DNA from: Chara braunii
Lineage: Eukaryota > Streptophyta > Charophyceae > Charales > Characeae
Assembly (NCBI GenBank): GCA_003427395.1
Contig: BFEA01000520.1
Coordinates: 698,428-762,427, forward strand
Direction of reading: 5' to 3'
DNA length: 64,000 bases
Within the stretch, counting starts at the first letter, position 1, and each line of letters opens with the position of its first letter. Shown here one piece after another: positions 11,898 through 22,554 of the stretch. Position numbers and translations under genes: made by a program. The notes under the pieces were generated by a model that was not told the DNA's origin, searched no databases, and worked only from the letters and a program-made list of their open reading frames with translations.

Positions 11898-11903
11898 TAT
11901 AAA
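11898..11903 (+). promoter_or_regulatory. TATA-box candidate for antisense ORF
   Basis: TATAAA lies ~57 bases from the LTR edge and ~310 bases upstream of the plus-strand ATG at 12210. The interval is strongly pyrimidine-rich, like a leader. The motif alone is weak evidence, and the arrangement is what draws attention. Confidence 0.3.
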
Positions 11904-12209
11904 GCGACACTTAGTTTAGGACTCTCATTCATCTTTTGCGTATCGCCGCGACTCGTCGTAGTATTTTTGCGGCCATCAACCTTTTCCTGCCGTAGCATCT
12001 TCTTATCTTTCTCCTTCTTTACTTAGCGTCTTCTTCTCTTTTCCTTTTTTCTTTCTTATCGTGCATGCAACATCGCAGCGTGATCTGCGCCGCTACCTTT
12101 GCCCCTTTGTAGTCCCCTTTGCTGTTCATTTCTCTATGTTTCGTCTCCTTAAACAACGTTGTTCATCTCTCTCTGTTTTATCTCATTAAACAGCGCTCGA
12201 TCTCTCACC

Positions 12210-12647
12210 ATGCCTGAGGCTCGTAGAGGACAGGGAAGAGGAAGAGGTGGTAGAGGCGGGAAAGCACGTGAAGAGCCACCGACTCGAGCACTGCGCGAAT
12301 ATAGCTCGGAGGAGGAGGAAGACGAGCCACGAGGCTATGGTGCTCATTCGAGACCCCATCCTCGCCAGTCTTTTGCTGCGTGGTATAAGATGACTCCATC
12401 CCCGGACAGGATGGAGTATTTTCAGAAGAAATTCGAAGCTCGCTACGGCGCGCCCAACACTTCCTCTCCCCCTTACACGCCCAAAGACCCCATCACACCT
12501 ACGGCGAGTAGGGTCCTAGTGACCGTCCCCTCTGTTCCTTGCGCTGCTCCCTCTACCCCTTATTCCAATGGTTGTACCCTCCTCTGCATCTTCTTCCTTC
12601 TTTCCTTGCTCCAGGTTGAGCTCATGATAATCCTCTACATCTTGTAG
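12210..12647 (+). CDS. Antisense ORF between pol and 3' LTR of element A
   Basis: The frame runs opposite to gag-pol. The ATG at 12210 has a CACC before it and opens a 145-residue frame. The N-terminus is Arg/Gly-rich (RRGQGRGRGGRGGKA), followed by an acidic patch (SSEEEEDEPRG), then an SFAAWYKMTPSPDRMEYF segment and a Pro/Thr/Ser-rich stretch. The last ~35 residues look different (Leu/Ile-rich), so the true coding part may end near 12560 by a frameshift or splice site (a pyrimidine run ending CCAG lies near 12613). Antisense additional ORFs in this position are known in several plant Ty3/Tat elements. I do not recognise this protein. An RNA-binding role would be a guess from the RGG-like N-terminus. 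Confidence 0.45.
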   Translation: MPEARRGQGRGRGGRGGKAREEPPTRALREYSSEEEEDEPRGYGAHSRPHPRQSFAAWYKMTPSPDRMEYFQKKFEARYGAPNTSSPPYTPKDPITPTASRVLVTVPSVPCAAPSTPYSNGCTLLCIFFLLSLLQVELMIILYIL

Positions 12648-14790
12648 GCGCGATTTCTTTTCAGTTTTCTGAATCGGCTCCTTCTTCAAGACTTTTAATT
12701 CATGCATCACTTCATAATGTCCCTGACTTAAGAGTTTGAATACCTTGAGGCCAAGGATGCACGTTCCTCGTGAACCAGACCGCTTGTCGGCCGCTAATTA
12801 AATTTAAGAAGGATTATGTTAATTTTCCGTTTGCTGCCAGTTTTAACCCCTTGTCATTCAGGGATCTGTTCTCAATCTGAACTTTATGTCAGATAAAGGT
12901 TACCTCAACCTTTACCTTGGCTGAAAAATCGAACACATTGCCAGTCTGATACCGATGCGTGTGGTACTCGTTCAGTCTCCCATGCTGGGAGTAGGGCATA
13001 CCAAACCCTTTTTCTGTTTTTCTGGCCTGAGTGAGGTATCTTCTCCTCTCGAGTGACTCAGGGGATACCAAACCCTGTTTTCCTTTTGTAGTCTGAGTGA
13101 GGCGTCTCCTCAACTTCTCAGATAGAAGGAAAGGGATACCAAACCCTTTCTTTTTTTTCTGGTATGGGAACTTCAAATAAATCTTTGTATACCTGCAAAC
13201 CAGCGAGTCCCACATACAACAACTATGCCCCAGCAAGCAGGCTTCCCGACAGTTATGAGCCAAGCAACAAGTAAACAAAATGAAACCCGAAATAAAATAA
13301 GATAATAATAAAATAACAAAATAATAAATTAATAAACACAAAAAAAAACGATCCTTCTCACCCAAGAGTTTATTGATTGCCTTGGTTTTGGCCCACCACT
13401 GGCCAGGAATGTCAGACGTCCCGTCAGTCTGACATACCTCATTCGGCCTGCCTCAGGCCAGGACTAGTCAGACCATTTGTCTTGACAGCCTCTTTGACCT
13501 GCCTCCAGGTCAGGACCAGCATACCCACCACTCGAGTATGGGAGCCCTTTGGCACTCTCGCCAAGACACCCAGACTATAGCGGGTCTGGTCACCCTGTGA
13601 CAATAGACCTCCCGTCAGTCAAACTGCCCCGAACCCGGATTTGACCACTGCGGTCGGGGACCGGCTCACCCACCAGTTTTTGGCCAATGGCGCTGGCTGC
13701 CCCGCCCAAATTCTTGAACGTAGGACCCGGTCTAACTACGATTCAAGGCTCTGACGAACCTTACTGGATTGCATCCTCTGACTGCGGTAGGGTTTCAGCT
13801 GAGCCCTTTCGACTTCACAGGCCAGACCATCGGAGCCTTAGCGTCAATCGACTACGGAATTCGACACTCGCGTCTGGGACCTGCTGACCCCACCAGACTG
13901 CCACCTAGTGAGGTAAGGCTCTGGCTGGCCCCGACAATCAATGCATCCTTAGGTTAGAGAAGACCCCAGGCACAAACAATCAGGCAAGCACATCATAACC
14001 CACAAGCAGACTGCCCATGCCCCACAACAGGACAAACATTTCTCAAGAGACGTCCCTTCAGTCTCAAGAGGCACTGAACAGCAACATGATAACCAGTACC
14101 AAGCCCTTACAGGAGACCTCCCTTCAGTCTCAAGAAGGATGCTTAGTGCTGGCCCCAGAGAGGTCTCTTCCCTCAGCTGGGAATTTCTTTTGCAAGAGAT
14201 GCCCCGTCAGTCCCAAGGAAATACTGAAATGCTGATCTCAGAGAGGTCTCTTCCCTCATCTGAGTGAAGACAAACAACTTAGTCAAGAGACATGAAGCCC
14301 CTCCACTGACAACTCTCAGCCAGGTAAAGCTGAACTTCTTTATGTCTGTCCTCATCTGAATTTCTTAGATGGACAACTCAGTCAAGAAACACGAAGTCCT
14401 TCTGCTGACAACTCTTAATCAGGCAGAACTGAACTCCTTTATGTCCATCATGTTTTTCTCTTTATCATAAGAATAATACTTATTACATCTTCTGATGTGC
14501 CACAACCATGAGTTCCTCAGATCTTTGACATTGCGTCAATGCTCACGAAAACTGTATCTCACAGTTATCCCCCACTCTCAGGGACTTGAGACTCATGGAT
14601 CGACTGTAGCATTGCATCAAAGATATAGTCTTATTAACTTTGTTGCTTGCTGAAACAGAAAATTAACTTACATGCAGAAGAATTGAAATGCTGAAATGAC
14701 CATGCACGAACGATCACAGTTCGCTGAAAACTCAGTCTTGCTGTCTCATTGTCTTACAGTACTTTTCTCTCAGTTCTCTAGAACTGTTTC
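12648..14790 (-). other. Long 3' untranslated region of element A with short repeats
   Basis: No coding frame is convincing. About three ~66-72-base units sharing GGGATACCAAACCCT lie at ~12995-13160. CC-rich diverged repeats with GGCCAGGAC and GGTCAGGACC lie at ~13380-13900. Between 14030 and 14455, units carry CCTTCAGTCTCAAGA, AGAGAGGTCTCTTCCCTCA and CTGACAACTCT in repeated order. Confidence 0.6.
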
Positions 14791-15168
14791 TCACTTGGAT
14801 GACTGACCTTTCTTTCCTCTCTTTGAGGTCACTGTAGGGATAAAATTAGGGTCTCTGAAAATGAACTTACGAAGTCTTGACCCTGATACCATGTCGTGAA
14901 CCCTGGATCCATCAATCTCTGAGATCTCATAAACTTTGCCTTCTTCCTTTCCCGTGATTCTGTAAGGACCGAGCCATCTGGGCTCCAATCGTTTAGTCCA
15001 CCGAGTCTGAAGAGAATTGTCGAACAGAAGGACAACATCACAAACTTTCAATTTTTTCTTTCTTATATATCTTTTCCTGTTCCATCTCTCTTGATCTGAT
15101 AATCTGCTGGATGCCATTCTCTTTGCAGAATCCATCACTGCTTGATCAACTTCTGATATTTGTCTCAT
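14791..15168 (-). pseudogene. pol: Integrase C-terminal domain (GPY type), element A
   Basis: This 125-aa frame contains the helical ERWNRKRYIRKKKLKVCD stretch, then LFDNSLQTRW and the RWLGPYRITGKEEGKVYEI motif. These mark the DNA-binding C-terminal domain of Ty3-type integrases. It continues the integrase core at 15978-15352 after a disrupted 180-base interval. The protein ends in a lysine-rich tail (SKRGKKGQSSK). No chromodomain follows. Confidence 0.85.
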
Positions 15169-15351
15169 TCTGACATGGAGGAACTCTGAAATAGAATAGT
15201 CTCTGTCACTTTCTTGACTTGACCATGTCTTGAGAATGTTTTCAATAGGTAATGTAGCATATCGGCCATATCATAAAGCAAAGGGAGCATAGCCAGTAGT
15301 CCTCTTGACTGTTATGTCGTCAGCATAGACAACAACTCTTAATACTTTTCG

Positions 15352-15978
15352 TCAGTTACTGAGATTTCCTTCACAACACTTGGCCAATGAGTCTTTCAAA
15401 GTTCTGTGACCTCTTTCAACAGGTGCATTCGCTTCTGGATGATTAGTAGTCACATATCGAATTCTGACACACAATCTAAGAGTGATTCTTCTTACAATCT
15501 CGTTTCTGAACTCTGATCCTCTGTCTGGGACAAACTCTCTGATAAAAAGATATATGAGGTAGACTTCTTCTATCCAATCAGCCACTTGCTCGGCTGTCTT
15601 CCTTTTCAGAGTTTTTGCCTCAATATATCCAGAGAAATGATCTCTCATGTTTAATATATATCTCATCTCGCCTTTGCCTAATGACATAGTGATGAGATCT
15701 AGATGAACTCGACTTCCTGGTTCTACCAGAATAGTGAGAAATAAAGGTTCAATCATTCTTGTGGTAGACCTCTTCTGACATAACACACATGATTTATAAA
15801 ATCTGAAAATCATGTCTCTCATGCCAGGCCAGAAGAAAAGTTTAACAGTCTTAGAGTAGGTTGCCTTAGCAGCCCTGTGGCCAAAAGCAACCCCCTCATG
15901 TAGAACAACAATTATTTCTAATTGTTTCTCTTTACCACATATCACTCTTAGTGGAGGTAGGCCTCCTTTACCATCCAC
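15352..15978 (-). pseudogene. pol: Integrase zinc-binding and catalytic core, element A
   Basis: The 208-aa frame has the HHCC zinc-binding signature (H27, H34, C64, C67; CVLCQKR) and the catalytic triad D94 (VHLDLITM), D152 (PDRGSEF) and E188 (NAPVERGHRTL). D152 and E188 are separated by 35 residues, the D,D35E spacing of retroviral and Ty3 integrases. The enzyme would insert element cDNA into the genome. The core is open without stops, so it is the best-preserved pol segment together with RT. Confidence 0.92.
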
Positions 15979-16071
15979 AAAGAGATGTTCTCTTTTTAAT
16001 CTGAACTTCTTCTTTAAATTTTTACAGTAATATTCCTTCAGTTGTTCCTTTTCCGTCTTCTTACTAATCTC

Positions 16072-16429
16072 TTAATAGCTTTCGTCATATTCCTCAGAAA
16101 TGAAAAATATCGCTTCCTCCTTCTTTTCACCTTCTTCTTCCTTTGAACCAGAGTTTTTTCCAATTTCATGAACAGTCACTGCTGCTGCATTAACTCTAAC
16201 ATACCAAACATTTGGCTCATCCTCTTCTTCTTTCCCAAAAATCGATTCATAAACATAGGCATTAGAGATCTCTCCCCAGCTATCTTTCTCTTCAGGCCAC
16301 AAACTCCACTTGTAGGAGCGTGGTACTTCATAATCCTCATCATCTTTCTCATTCAGAAAATTATCAACATATGTAGATTCTTCAATCGTTCTGTTTACAT
16401 CTTCTTCTTCTTCTTTTCTTCACTCAATC
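16072..16429 (-). pseudogene. pol: Acidic linker between RNase H and integrase, element A
   Basis: The 76-aa frame 16302-16072 is rich in Glu and Lys (KEEEDEPNVWYVRV, EEEGEKKEEA). It lies exactly between the RNase H end (~16430) and the integrase. I see no known motif. Linkers of this kind in Ty3 Pol are variable. Confidence 0.6.
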
Positions 16430-16807
16430 CGGCTTAGGCCATCTGCTCTGTTCTTCTCAGTGAGAATCTTTTCCAACTTAAAATCCAAAGTCCAGATAAA
16501 GGCAATCCACCTGCTGACTGTTTGATCTACTTGTTGGTGCTTCTATGACACCAATCACAGCAGATGCATCAGTCCTCAAGATGAATCTCCTCCCTAGTAC
16601 GTAGTGCCTGAAGCACCTAAGGCTATGGATGATTGCCCGTAACTCTTTTCTGAATTTGGTATAACCTCTTTCTGTAGAATTAAGAGTCCTGCTCTCAAAT
16701 CTCAGAGGCCTCTCCTTTCCATTTTCATCTTTCTGAATGAGCACGCCACCAGAGCAGTTGGTCCCCATCAGCCTCAATAATAAAAAACCTTCCTTCCTCA
16801 TCATCAT
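16430..16807 (-). pseudogene. pol: RNase H domain, element A
   Basis: The frame contains GKERPLRFESRTLNSTERGY, FRKELRAIIHSLRCFRHYVLGRRF and RTDASAV, the usual Ty3 RNase H core. Past a frame break at ~16478 the terminal NRADGLSRIE motif can be read near 16430. The first catalytic Asp segment is altered: LRLMGTNCSGGVL stands where a DAS-type motif is expected. The domain is probably inactive. Confidence 0.85.
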
Positions 16808-17245
16808 TAAAATGACACTCCCAACACTACACCACCATCTTTCAGTTTTTCCTGCAGAGTTTCTGCAGCGGCTTGTCTTTTATCATTCCATGCTAAATTA
16901 GCCCATTGTCTTACCATCTCCCTCAAAGGCTCTGCAAGGATAGCAAAATGAGGAATAAAAATCCTCCAGAATCCATAGACACAAAAAAAACTTCTGACGT
17001 CTATCACTCTTTTAAGTGGCAGAGGCGTTTAAGATCTTGTGTATCTTCTTGGGGTCAGGACTCCTACCTTTGGAGAAACATCTGAAGCCTAAGATGATTA
17101 CTTCTGACTGGAAGAGAAGGGACTTTGGTCCACTGACAGTCAAGTTATATTTCTGAAGTCTATCTAGGACCATCTTTACTCCTTCAACATGTTCCCAGAC
17201 TGGGTCAGACAAACTTTTTGACTTCACCTGCGACCAGAGTCTCAT
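16807..17245 (-). pseudogene. pol: RT thumb/connection, frameshifted, element A
   Basis: The 17245-17012 frame holds MVLDRLQKYNLTVSGPKS and LGFRCFSKGRSPDPKKI, the segment that follows the YxDD palm. The 17007-16807 frame holds FWRIFIPHFAILAEPLREM. Both differ in frame from the RT and from each other. The shift at ~17205 coincides with about 10 extra bases flanked by GTCTG repeats. Confidence 0.85.
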
Positions 17246-18038
17246 CCCTTACTAGGGGTCCTTTTACAAGATTGTCATCAATATATGGGCTAGTTATCTC
17301 AGGAGAAATGTCTTGCATGACTTGGATCAGATCCCTTTGAACCACTGCCACACCGTTAGTCCAACCCTGAGGCACCACACACATCTGAATGAGCCCTCTT
17401 GGTGTGTGCATGACAGTCATTGGCCAGCTCGTGGGATCAATGGAAAACTGATCATAGCCAGAATACAAATCAACTAGAGAATAAATGCATCGACCAACAA
17501 AAGATTCAGAGAGGAGATCAACATTAGGAAGACTACCTGCATCACGTACCGTCACAGAGTTGAGCTTCTGAAGATTCTGTATCCATCTCAATCCACCCCC
17601 TGGTTTCCAAAAGCAAAACCAGTGGTTAGCATACGGTCCATCAGCAGGCTCAACAACATTAGATGCAATCTTCTTGTCAAAATATTTTACAAGCTCTGCT
17701 TCTTCTTTCAGGGCATACTTGGTCGGCCTATCATTCGATGGAACATGATCAACCATCCAAATTTTGACCATCTTGATCATATCCACGTCCAACCACCCTC
17801 TCTCTTCATCATTAAAGGAGAATGCACCTGAGAACTCCTGACACATTTTGAAGATATATTTTTTCTCTTTAAGTAGGATAAATTGATCCGAGCCTATCTT
17901 CATTGTGTCAAATCTCTCTTTGGCGACTCTATTTTCCAATTTTGCAGATTCTCTTAATGCTTTAATAATTTCCCTCTCTTTCTTCAATGCTTCATCATAA
18001 TCCTTTTTTATTAGGACTGCCACCGGGTTTTTCTTCAC
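17205..18038 (-). pseudogene. pol: Reverse transcriptase, element A
   Basis: The 277-aa frame carries the RT blocks in order: GGGLRWIQNLQKLN at ~147-160, SLVDLYSGYDQFSID at ~177-191, VVPQGWTNGVAVVQR at ~211-225 and PYIDDNLVKGP at 241-251. The catalytic DD pair is intact. The G-W-T-N-G-V-A form in the fourth block and the K-G-P after YIDD differ from the LTNAPA form of common plant Ty3 elements. It lies in frame with gag and protease upstream, so the element probably made one Gag-Pol polyprotein. Confidence 0.95.
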
Positions 18039-18074
18039 CCCCCTTGGGCTTGTATTTTCTCTTTGACTCAGTGA

Positions 18075-18356
18075 CTATTTTTTTAAAAATCGATGAGTCG
18101 ATGCAAATTTTAATTTCATCTTTCCTTCCTTAGCAGTTTCTACAGCCCTCTTAAATGCTTCAATTTGTCCATCTTCATCTTCGAGATTACCAAGGGTTTT
18201 TATCATTTTTTGAACTTGATTAATACCCACTGAAATTTCTTCTTTAATCTCTTGTTTGTCTTCTTCTCTTAGTCTCCTAATCTTCTTAGTGGACCCTTCT
18301 TTCCTGATTGAATTAGCAGACAATCGATGCTTAAAATAATTTTTAGTGCATACCAT
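18075..18356 (-). pseudogene. pol: Protease-RT linker, element A
   Basis: A charged segment (KIRRLREEDKQEIKEEI and GNLEDEDGQIEAFKRAVETA) in the same frame as the upstream protease and downstream RT. It is bounded by in-frame stops at 18363-18365 and 18075-18077. No catalytic motif is visible. Confidence 0.7.
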
Positions 18357-18362
18357 AAAGGT

Positions 18363-19421
18363 CTATTCCTGAGAAGTCTCAGTGAGAAGTCTCACTGTCA
18401 TGGTACCAACTCTGATAGGCAAATTATCAATAAATCCTTCCACAAAAAGTTCTCCTGCAATATTACTCAGTATACTTTGTGCAGGTCTAAAAATAAATAA
18501 GTCACAAGCCTCCATTGTCCTTCGTGAAATGAGTATTATCTCTGCCCAAGAGTTCACTAGGGCTAGAATCTTCACTTGATTAATACGAATGGTCAGGTGC
18601 CCACACCCCATGGTTGCAAATCTCATCTTGCAACCTGACAGTGACCTGTTCACCTGGCTGGGAAAAACTGATCCCACGTAATTAACTTCTAACTTCTTCT
18701 TCTCAATCAACTTCTTCAGTTCTTCTCTCAGCTTGGGTGTTAGAGTCATTGCTTCCTTGAAGGACAAAGTCACTTCTATCTCTTCCAACATTTTAGTAAT
18801 TACATCAGAAATCACCGTCCCATCTTCCAAATCACTCTTGAGAATAAATCTTCGCTTTCTTTCTTGTTCATTTTTTCTATGGGGAAGTTCTGGTTCTGGG
18901 TCATCAAGAATACGAATCAGTGACTCCTCAACCTTCCTTCTTTTCCTTTCCTCTATCATTTGAGGCGTCATGCGTGCTTGAAGGTTTCTCACTTCACCAA
19001 GCATGACACTGGGTTCCATGACGAGTTCTGGAGGTAGATCACCATCAAATGACATCATGTTTACCAGAAAGCGAGTTTTTTCATTGGAAGGAGATTCTAC
19101 TAATTCAGAAGGATTCTGAGGAGCAAGATTCCCTTCAAATTGAGACTCACTTGTAGAAGCCTCGTCAGACACATCCTCTGCCAATGTTAAAGATTGCAGA
19201 GACAACTCGATTGTGGTATAAGGATCACTTGTTTTCTGTACTAGTTCATCAGGTAACTCATCAATGAGAAAATGAACATTCTTGTTAGCTTTTCTCTTTT
19301 TTTTCACCTTCATCGTTTCATCATGTTTAAGAGCAAGAAGTCTCATATCTCCTGGATGTCTGGGGTCCAACTTGTTCCACGAAGTGTGACAGACATGACC
19401 CATTGCATCCTTTTTTGCCAC
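18363..19421 (-). pseudogene. pol: Retropepsin-type protease region, element A (active site lost)
   Basis: The 352-aa frame continues from gag. The first ~220 residues are charged linker (ERKRRKVEESLIRILDDPEP). The protease fold appears near residues 265-340. At residue 290 (codon 18554-18552) the motif reads ALVNSWAEIILIS, where retropepsins have DSG or DTG. Both the catalytic Asp and the Gly are replaced, so the enzyme could not cleave the polyprotein. Confidence 0.85.
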
Positions 19422-19451
19422 CCCACTCCTTACATCCTCATCAAGAGACCC

Positions 19452-20426
19452 GCAATAGGTGGTAATGTGACACCCTTCACCACAATAGTAGCAGACAAAG
19501 CTCTTCTTAGGACGCTCATCATATTTCCTTCTTTCTCTATTTCATCTGTCACCATTCTTTCCATTCTTTCTGAATCTAGAAAAATCTCCTTTCTTACCTT
19601 GCCCTCCATCATCATCATCATCATCACCATCATCATCCTCTTCACTTTCAACTTTCTTCTTTCCTCTGTCATCCACAACATGGTTTGCAAACTTTGCGGG
19701 CATAAAGTTAGCCATCACTTTTTGAATAATATTTTCAACACTTAGATTATTATCTCTGTTCATACCATTCTCAGTCTCCCAGTCCTTTGTCAATGTACTG
19801 ATCTGATCCAGCGACCATTTCTTATGAGAGACTGTAGGTAAAGCTCTAACAATTGCAACCATTTCATCCCATCTGAGAGGATAGTGCTGAGCTTGATTGA
19901 GAATTGTCTGTCTTTTGGTATCAGTAAAATTTGTCAAAGATATATGGCATCTCTGAGCTTCGTCTAAATATGAAATTCTTCTTGCTGTTCGGATGAAGGT
20001 CTGAAGAAAAACATTGAAAGTGTCATATTTAGCTCTTCTGATGTTGAGTAAATCCTTGGTTGTAGTTGGAACTGAGTCCTTCTCAAATTCCTTTTTCATT
20101 CTCGCTTTGATCTCTTCCCATGTAGTGACACCTTCCATTAGTTCCTGAACAACCAATCTTGAGTCAGTATCACAATAGGATAGGAGGTGCTTAAGCCGTT
20201 GCTTATTTGTCCAGCTATAACTGAGACCAAATAATTCATACTCGTCTAGGAAATCGTTCACTTGAGGTCCTCTGAAACATGAAATTCTCTCATCTGGCCT
20301 CTTTGCTCTTGCAATGTCTGATCCTCTTTTGATTGTGTCGACTCTCTCGACCAATTATCGTATAACCCCAACCAAGGCCTCTTCATTGGTCCCTGCAGAT
20401 GAACTCGGTCTCTCTTGTTCTGCCAT
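19452..20426 (-). pseudogene. gag: Gag capsid and nucleocapsid, element A
   Basis: The ATG at 20426-20424 (MAEQERPSSSAGTNEE) opens the frame, which meets a TAA at 20357-20355. The capsid follows, with CFRGPQVNDFLDEYELFGL, TWEEIKARMKKEFEKD and a helical tail typical of Ty3 Gag. An Asp-rich run follows at ~19600-19650. After a TGA at 19544-19542 comes a CCHC zinc knuckle, CYYCGEGCHITTYC, at 19493-19452 (C-x2-C-x4-H-x4-C), which binds RNA. The TGA is the kind produced by C-to-T change in an Arg codon. Confidence 0.9.
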
Positions 20427-20766
20427 TTTGACCATAAACTTTCCCGGATACTTTCTTCCCTCTTTCTGTCAATCTTGTCCTCTTCTTACTTGTCCTTCAA
20501 TCTCTCACTCTTCTCGGAAGGGATACAGACTCGTTTCTCTCTTCTCTTGTCTGCTCTATCCCTTGAGAATTTTGTACATAAAGAGTATAAGCAATAATAA
20601 ATTGGGTAGTGATCAAAGGCAATGCAATTAGTCTCAGCCTTCTAATGTAATCTTCAATCAACTCTCTTTCATCATCCGTACTCAATCTTCTGTTATACTA
20701 TTTTACAGTACCCCGAATCATAAAATATCGAATCAGATCTATAATCTCATAATCTAATTGCATTGC
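20427..20766 (-). other. Interval between domain array and gag
   Basis: The 20685-20497 frame (RELIEDYIRRLRLIALP) is hydrophobic then charged and lies directly before gag. I cannot tell whether it is coding or leader. Confidence 0.35.
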
Positions 20767-21105
20767 TTACGGTCCGCTGTTGATCCTTCTTGCAAGAGAG
20801 ACCCGTTCCCGAGAAGTGTGGTATGATACTCTCTTAGCAGTCCCCACTTTCACCACCTTTAATAAATAGCTTATCTCAGTTTGCTCAGTGACAATTCTCG
20901 GGGCAGAATCTCTCATTCGGTCAAAGAAAGGATGCAAGAACTCAAACTCAACCAGGGGAGAAAGGTTTTTATCAGAAATCAGAAGAGTCCCTTCTACCTT
21001 GATTATTCTACCTTCCAACACAACACTTAGTGTCAGCTGTTCAGTCAAGCTGGACACTGCTAAACATCATAAGCAATATCTGAAAGGTAGATCTCGGGTT
21101 GAACA
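20767..21105 (-). pseudogene. Pre-gag domain unit 5, element A
   Basis: The most diverged copy of the array. It starts with FEIPYYVQPEIYLSDIAYDV, which corresponds to the P-Y...Y-V...D-x-Y-D-V strand of units 2 and 3. It then continues after a frame break as the 21057-20767 frame (FLHPFFDRMRDSAP). It ends ~340 bases upstream of the gag ATG. Assignment rests on the N-terminal similarity only. Confidence 0.45.
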
Positions 21106-21540
21106 TAATAAGGGATTTCGAATCTGTGTTCAAAGGTACTCAAAAGCAGGGATTTTATCGTCACAATGGAGTCTTTTTCCCTTGCTCTCCCAATCTCAGT
21201 AATAACTTCCAGCAGAGACATCCAATCTCTCCTGTCTTCAAATCCTTTAGCAATTGAGAACTCAAGGAGCCTCTCAAATTCTCTTACTCCCACTCCCCAC
21301 GTCACTTTCCTTCTTAGCTTCTCTAGCCATTCTTTTGTCCGCTCAAGACTGACATACGCCCCTTTTAAATATTCCAAGTAGTCAACTTCCTCCTCTAGAC
21401 TGACAGAGGAGTAAACCCTCACATCGAAGCTGTCAGAGTTCAAAAATTTAACCACAGGAATGTGAAATACTATATGTCATTCCCCACAAATCTCATGTCT
21501 CAAAATTACAAAGGGATTATCGTGCCCTGTCACCTCATAA
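21060..21540 (-). pseudogene. Pre-gag domain unit 4, element A
   Basis: Begins with NPFVILRHEICGE and, past a stop, VVKFLNSDSFDVRVYSSVSL, which aligns with the D-x-[YF]-D-[VI]-x-[IV]-Y strand of the other units. Next comes a long helical stretch (WLEKLRRKVTWGVGVREFE). The open part is 21455-21060, 131 aa. Function unknown. Confidence 0.55.
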
Positions 21541-21586
21541 AGTTTGCCCCTCACAATAGTTATCCTAATTACTTAGAGTATTCTTC

Positions 21587-21960
21587 TTAGACTCGCTTCA
21601 CTTTCCATGCAAATTTTATCATGGTATACCAATTGTGTCTTGGGAATGCAAGTCCCTCAACAGGTGGAGATGGTATGCCAACAAAAGATCTAACATAAGT
21701 ACTAAAGGAGAAACTCTTTCCCCCTCGTTCTAATCTCCTTTTCTTATCATGCACAAGATCCGATACTCGTTGCCAACACACACCCTTCCTGCATTCTTCA
21801 AATCTTTATTTCGGCACATAAATCTCAATATCATACTCATCAAGATTAATAAGATAACAGGTAAGAACATACAGACTATCCTGATCTCGCCCCGGTTTCT
21901 TTATGGCCTCATACCTCACGATCTCATAGGGGATTATGACTCTGGTCGTTATAAAATTAA
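21587..21960 (-). pseudogene. Pre-gag domain unit 3, element A
   Basis: Translation from ~21940 gives IPYEIVRYEAIKK, then LYVLTCYLINLDEYDIEIYV, then a stop. The C-terminal half resumes in the 21781-21587 frame, ending PRHNWYTMIKFAWKVKRV. It parallels unit 2 closely (FPYEAVRYE, LYVPTFYFTDLDVYDVRIYV, DNWSAVIEFALKVKR). Function unknown. Confidence 0.65.
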
Positions 21961-22059
21961 GAGAATTTGACAGTTTATCTGATTCAACCTTACTTTACCC
22001 TCCATGGCCTCTTATCAGTCTAAGCCTAGGTTTCTCTCTTAAGGGTACATATCGTCGAC

Positions 22060-22554
22060 TCATCTGACTCTTTGGTCTCGTTTCACTTTCAAAGCAAACT
22101 CAATTACTGCAGACCAATTATCTTTTGATAAATTTATATCGGGCAAGGGAGAAACTGAAAATCCCTCAAAGACAGTAAATCGAGTAGATTCAACGACGTC
22201 CTTATTTTCCCTCTCAAATCTCTCTTTCTCTTTCAGTACGGCCTTTTCCGCAAATTCCCAGCATCTCCCATATACTGCTTCAATACTCCTTTCTTTTAGG
22301 ACATAAATTCTTACATCATACACATCCAGGTCCGTGAAGTAAAAAGTCGGTACGTATAATCGTTCCTGCTCCCATCCACTCTCAACCATTTCATATCTGA
22401 CAGCCTCATATGGGAACGCCTCTCTCTTACTCAGAGTATTCAGTGACCTTAGGAGACACTCGACCTTCTCTTGACTTGGGTCGGAACCTCTGTCAAATTT
22501 CAACCTTCTCTGTCTGATTTCCTCTGCTGAAACCTCTTTAGTTCTCATGACCAC
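22060..22554 (-). CDS. Pre-gag domain unit 2, element A
   Basis: An open 164-aa frame. It shows FPYEAVRYEMVESG near residue 48, YVPTFYFTDLDVYDVRIYV near 72-90, a helical linker (CWEFAEKAVLKEKERFERE) and a terminal PLPDINLSKDNWSAVIEFAL. It overlaps the end of unit 1 by 17 bases in another frame. The domain order is the same as in units 1 and 3 and in the element B units. I do not recognise the family. Products of this array might be separate accessory proteins or a decayed larger protein. Confidence 0.55.
   Translation of the reverse strand: MVMRTKEVSAEEIRQRRLKFDRGSDPSQEKVECLLRSLNTLSKREAFPYEAVRYEMVESGWEQERLYVPTFYFTDLDVYDVRIYVLKERSIEAVYGRCWEFAEKAVLKEKERFERENKDVVESTRFTVFEGFSVSPLPDINLSKDNWSAVIEFALKVKRDQRVR

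Noticed and set aside
14791-15168. Chromodomain at the integrase C-terminus
   Set aside because: After the GPY motif only a short Lys-rich tail follows; no aromatic-cage chromodomain pattern is present in either element.
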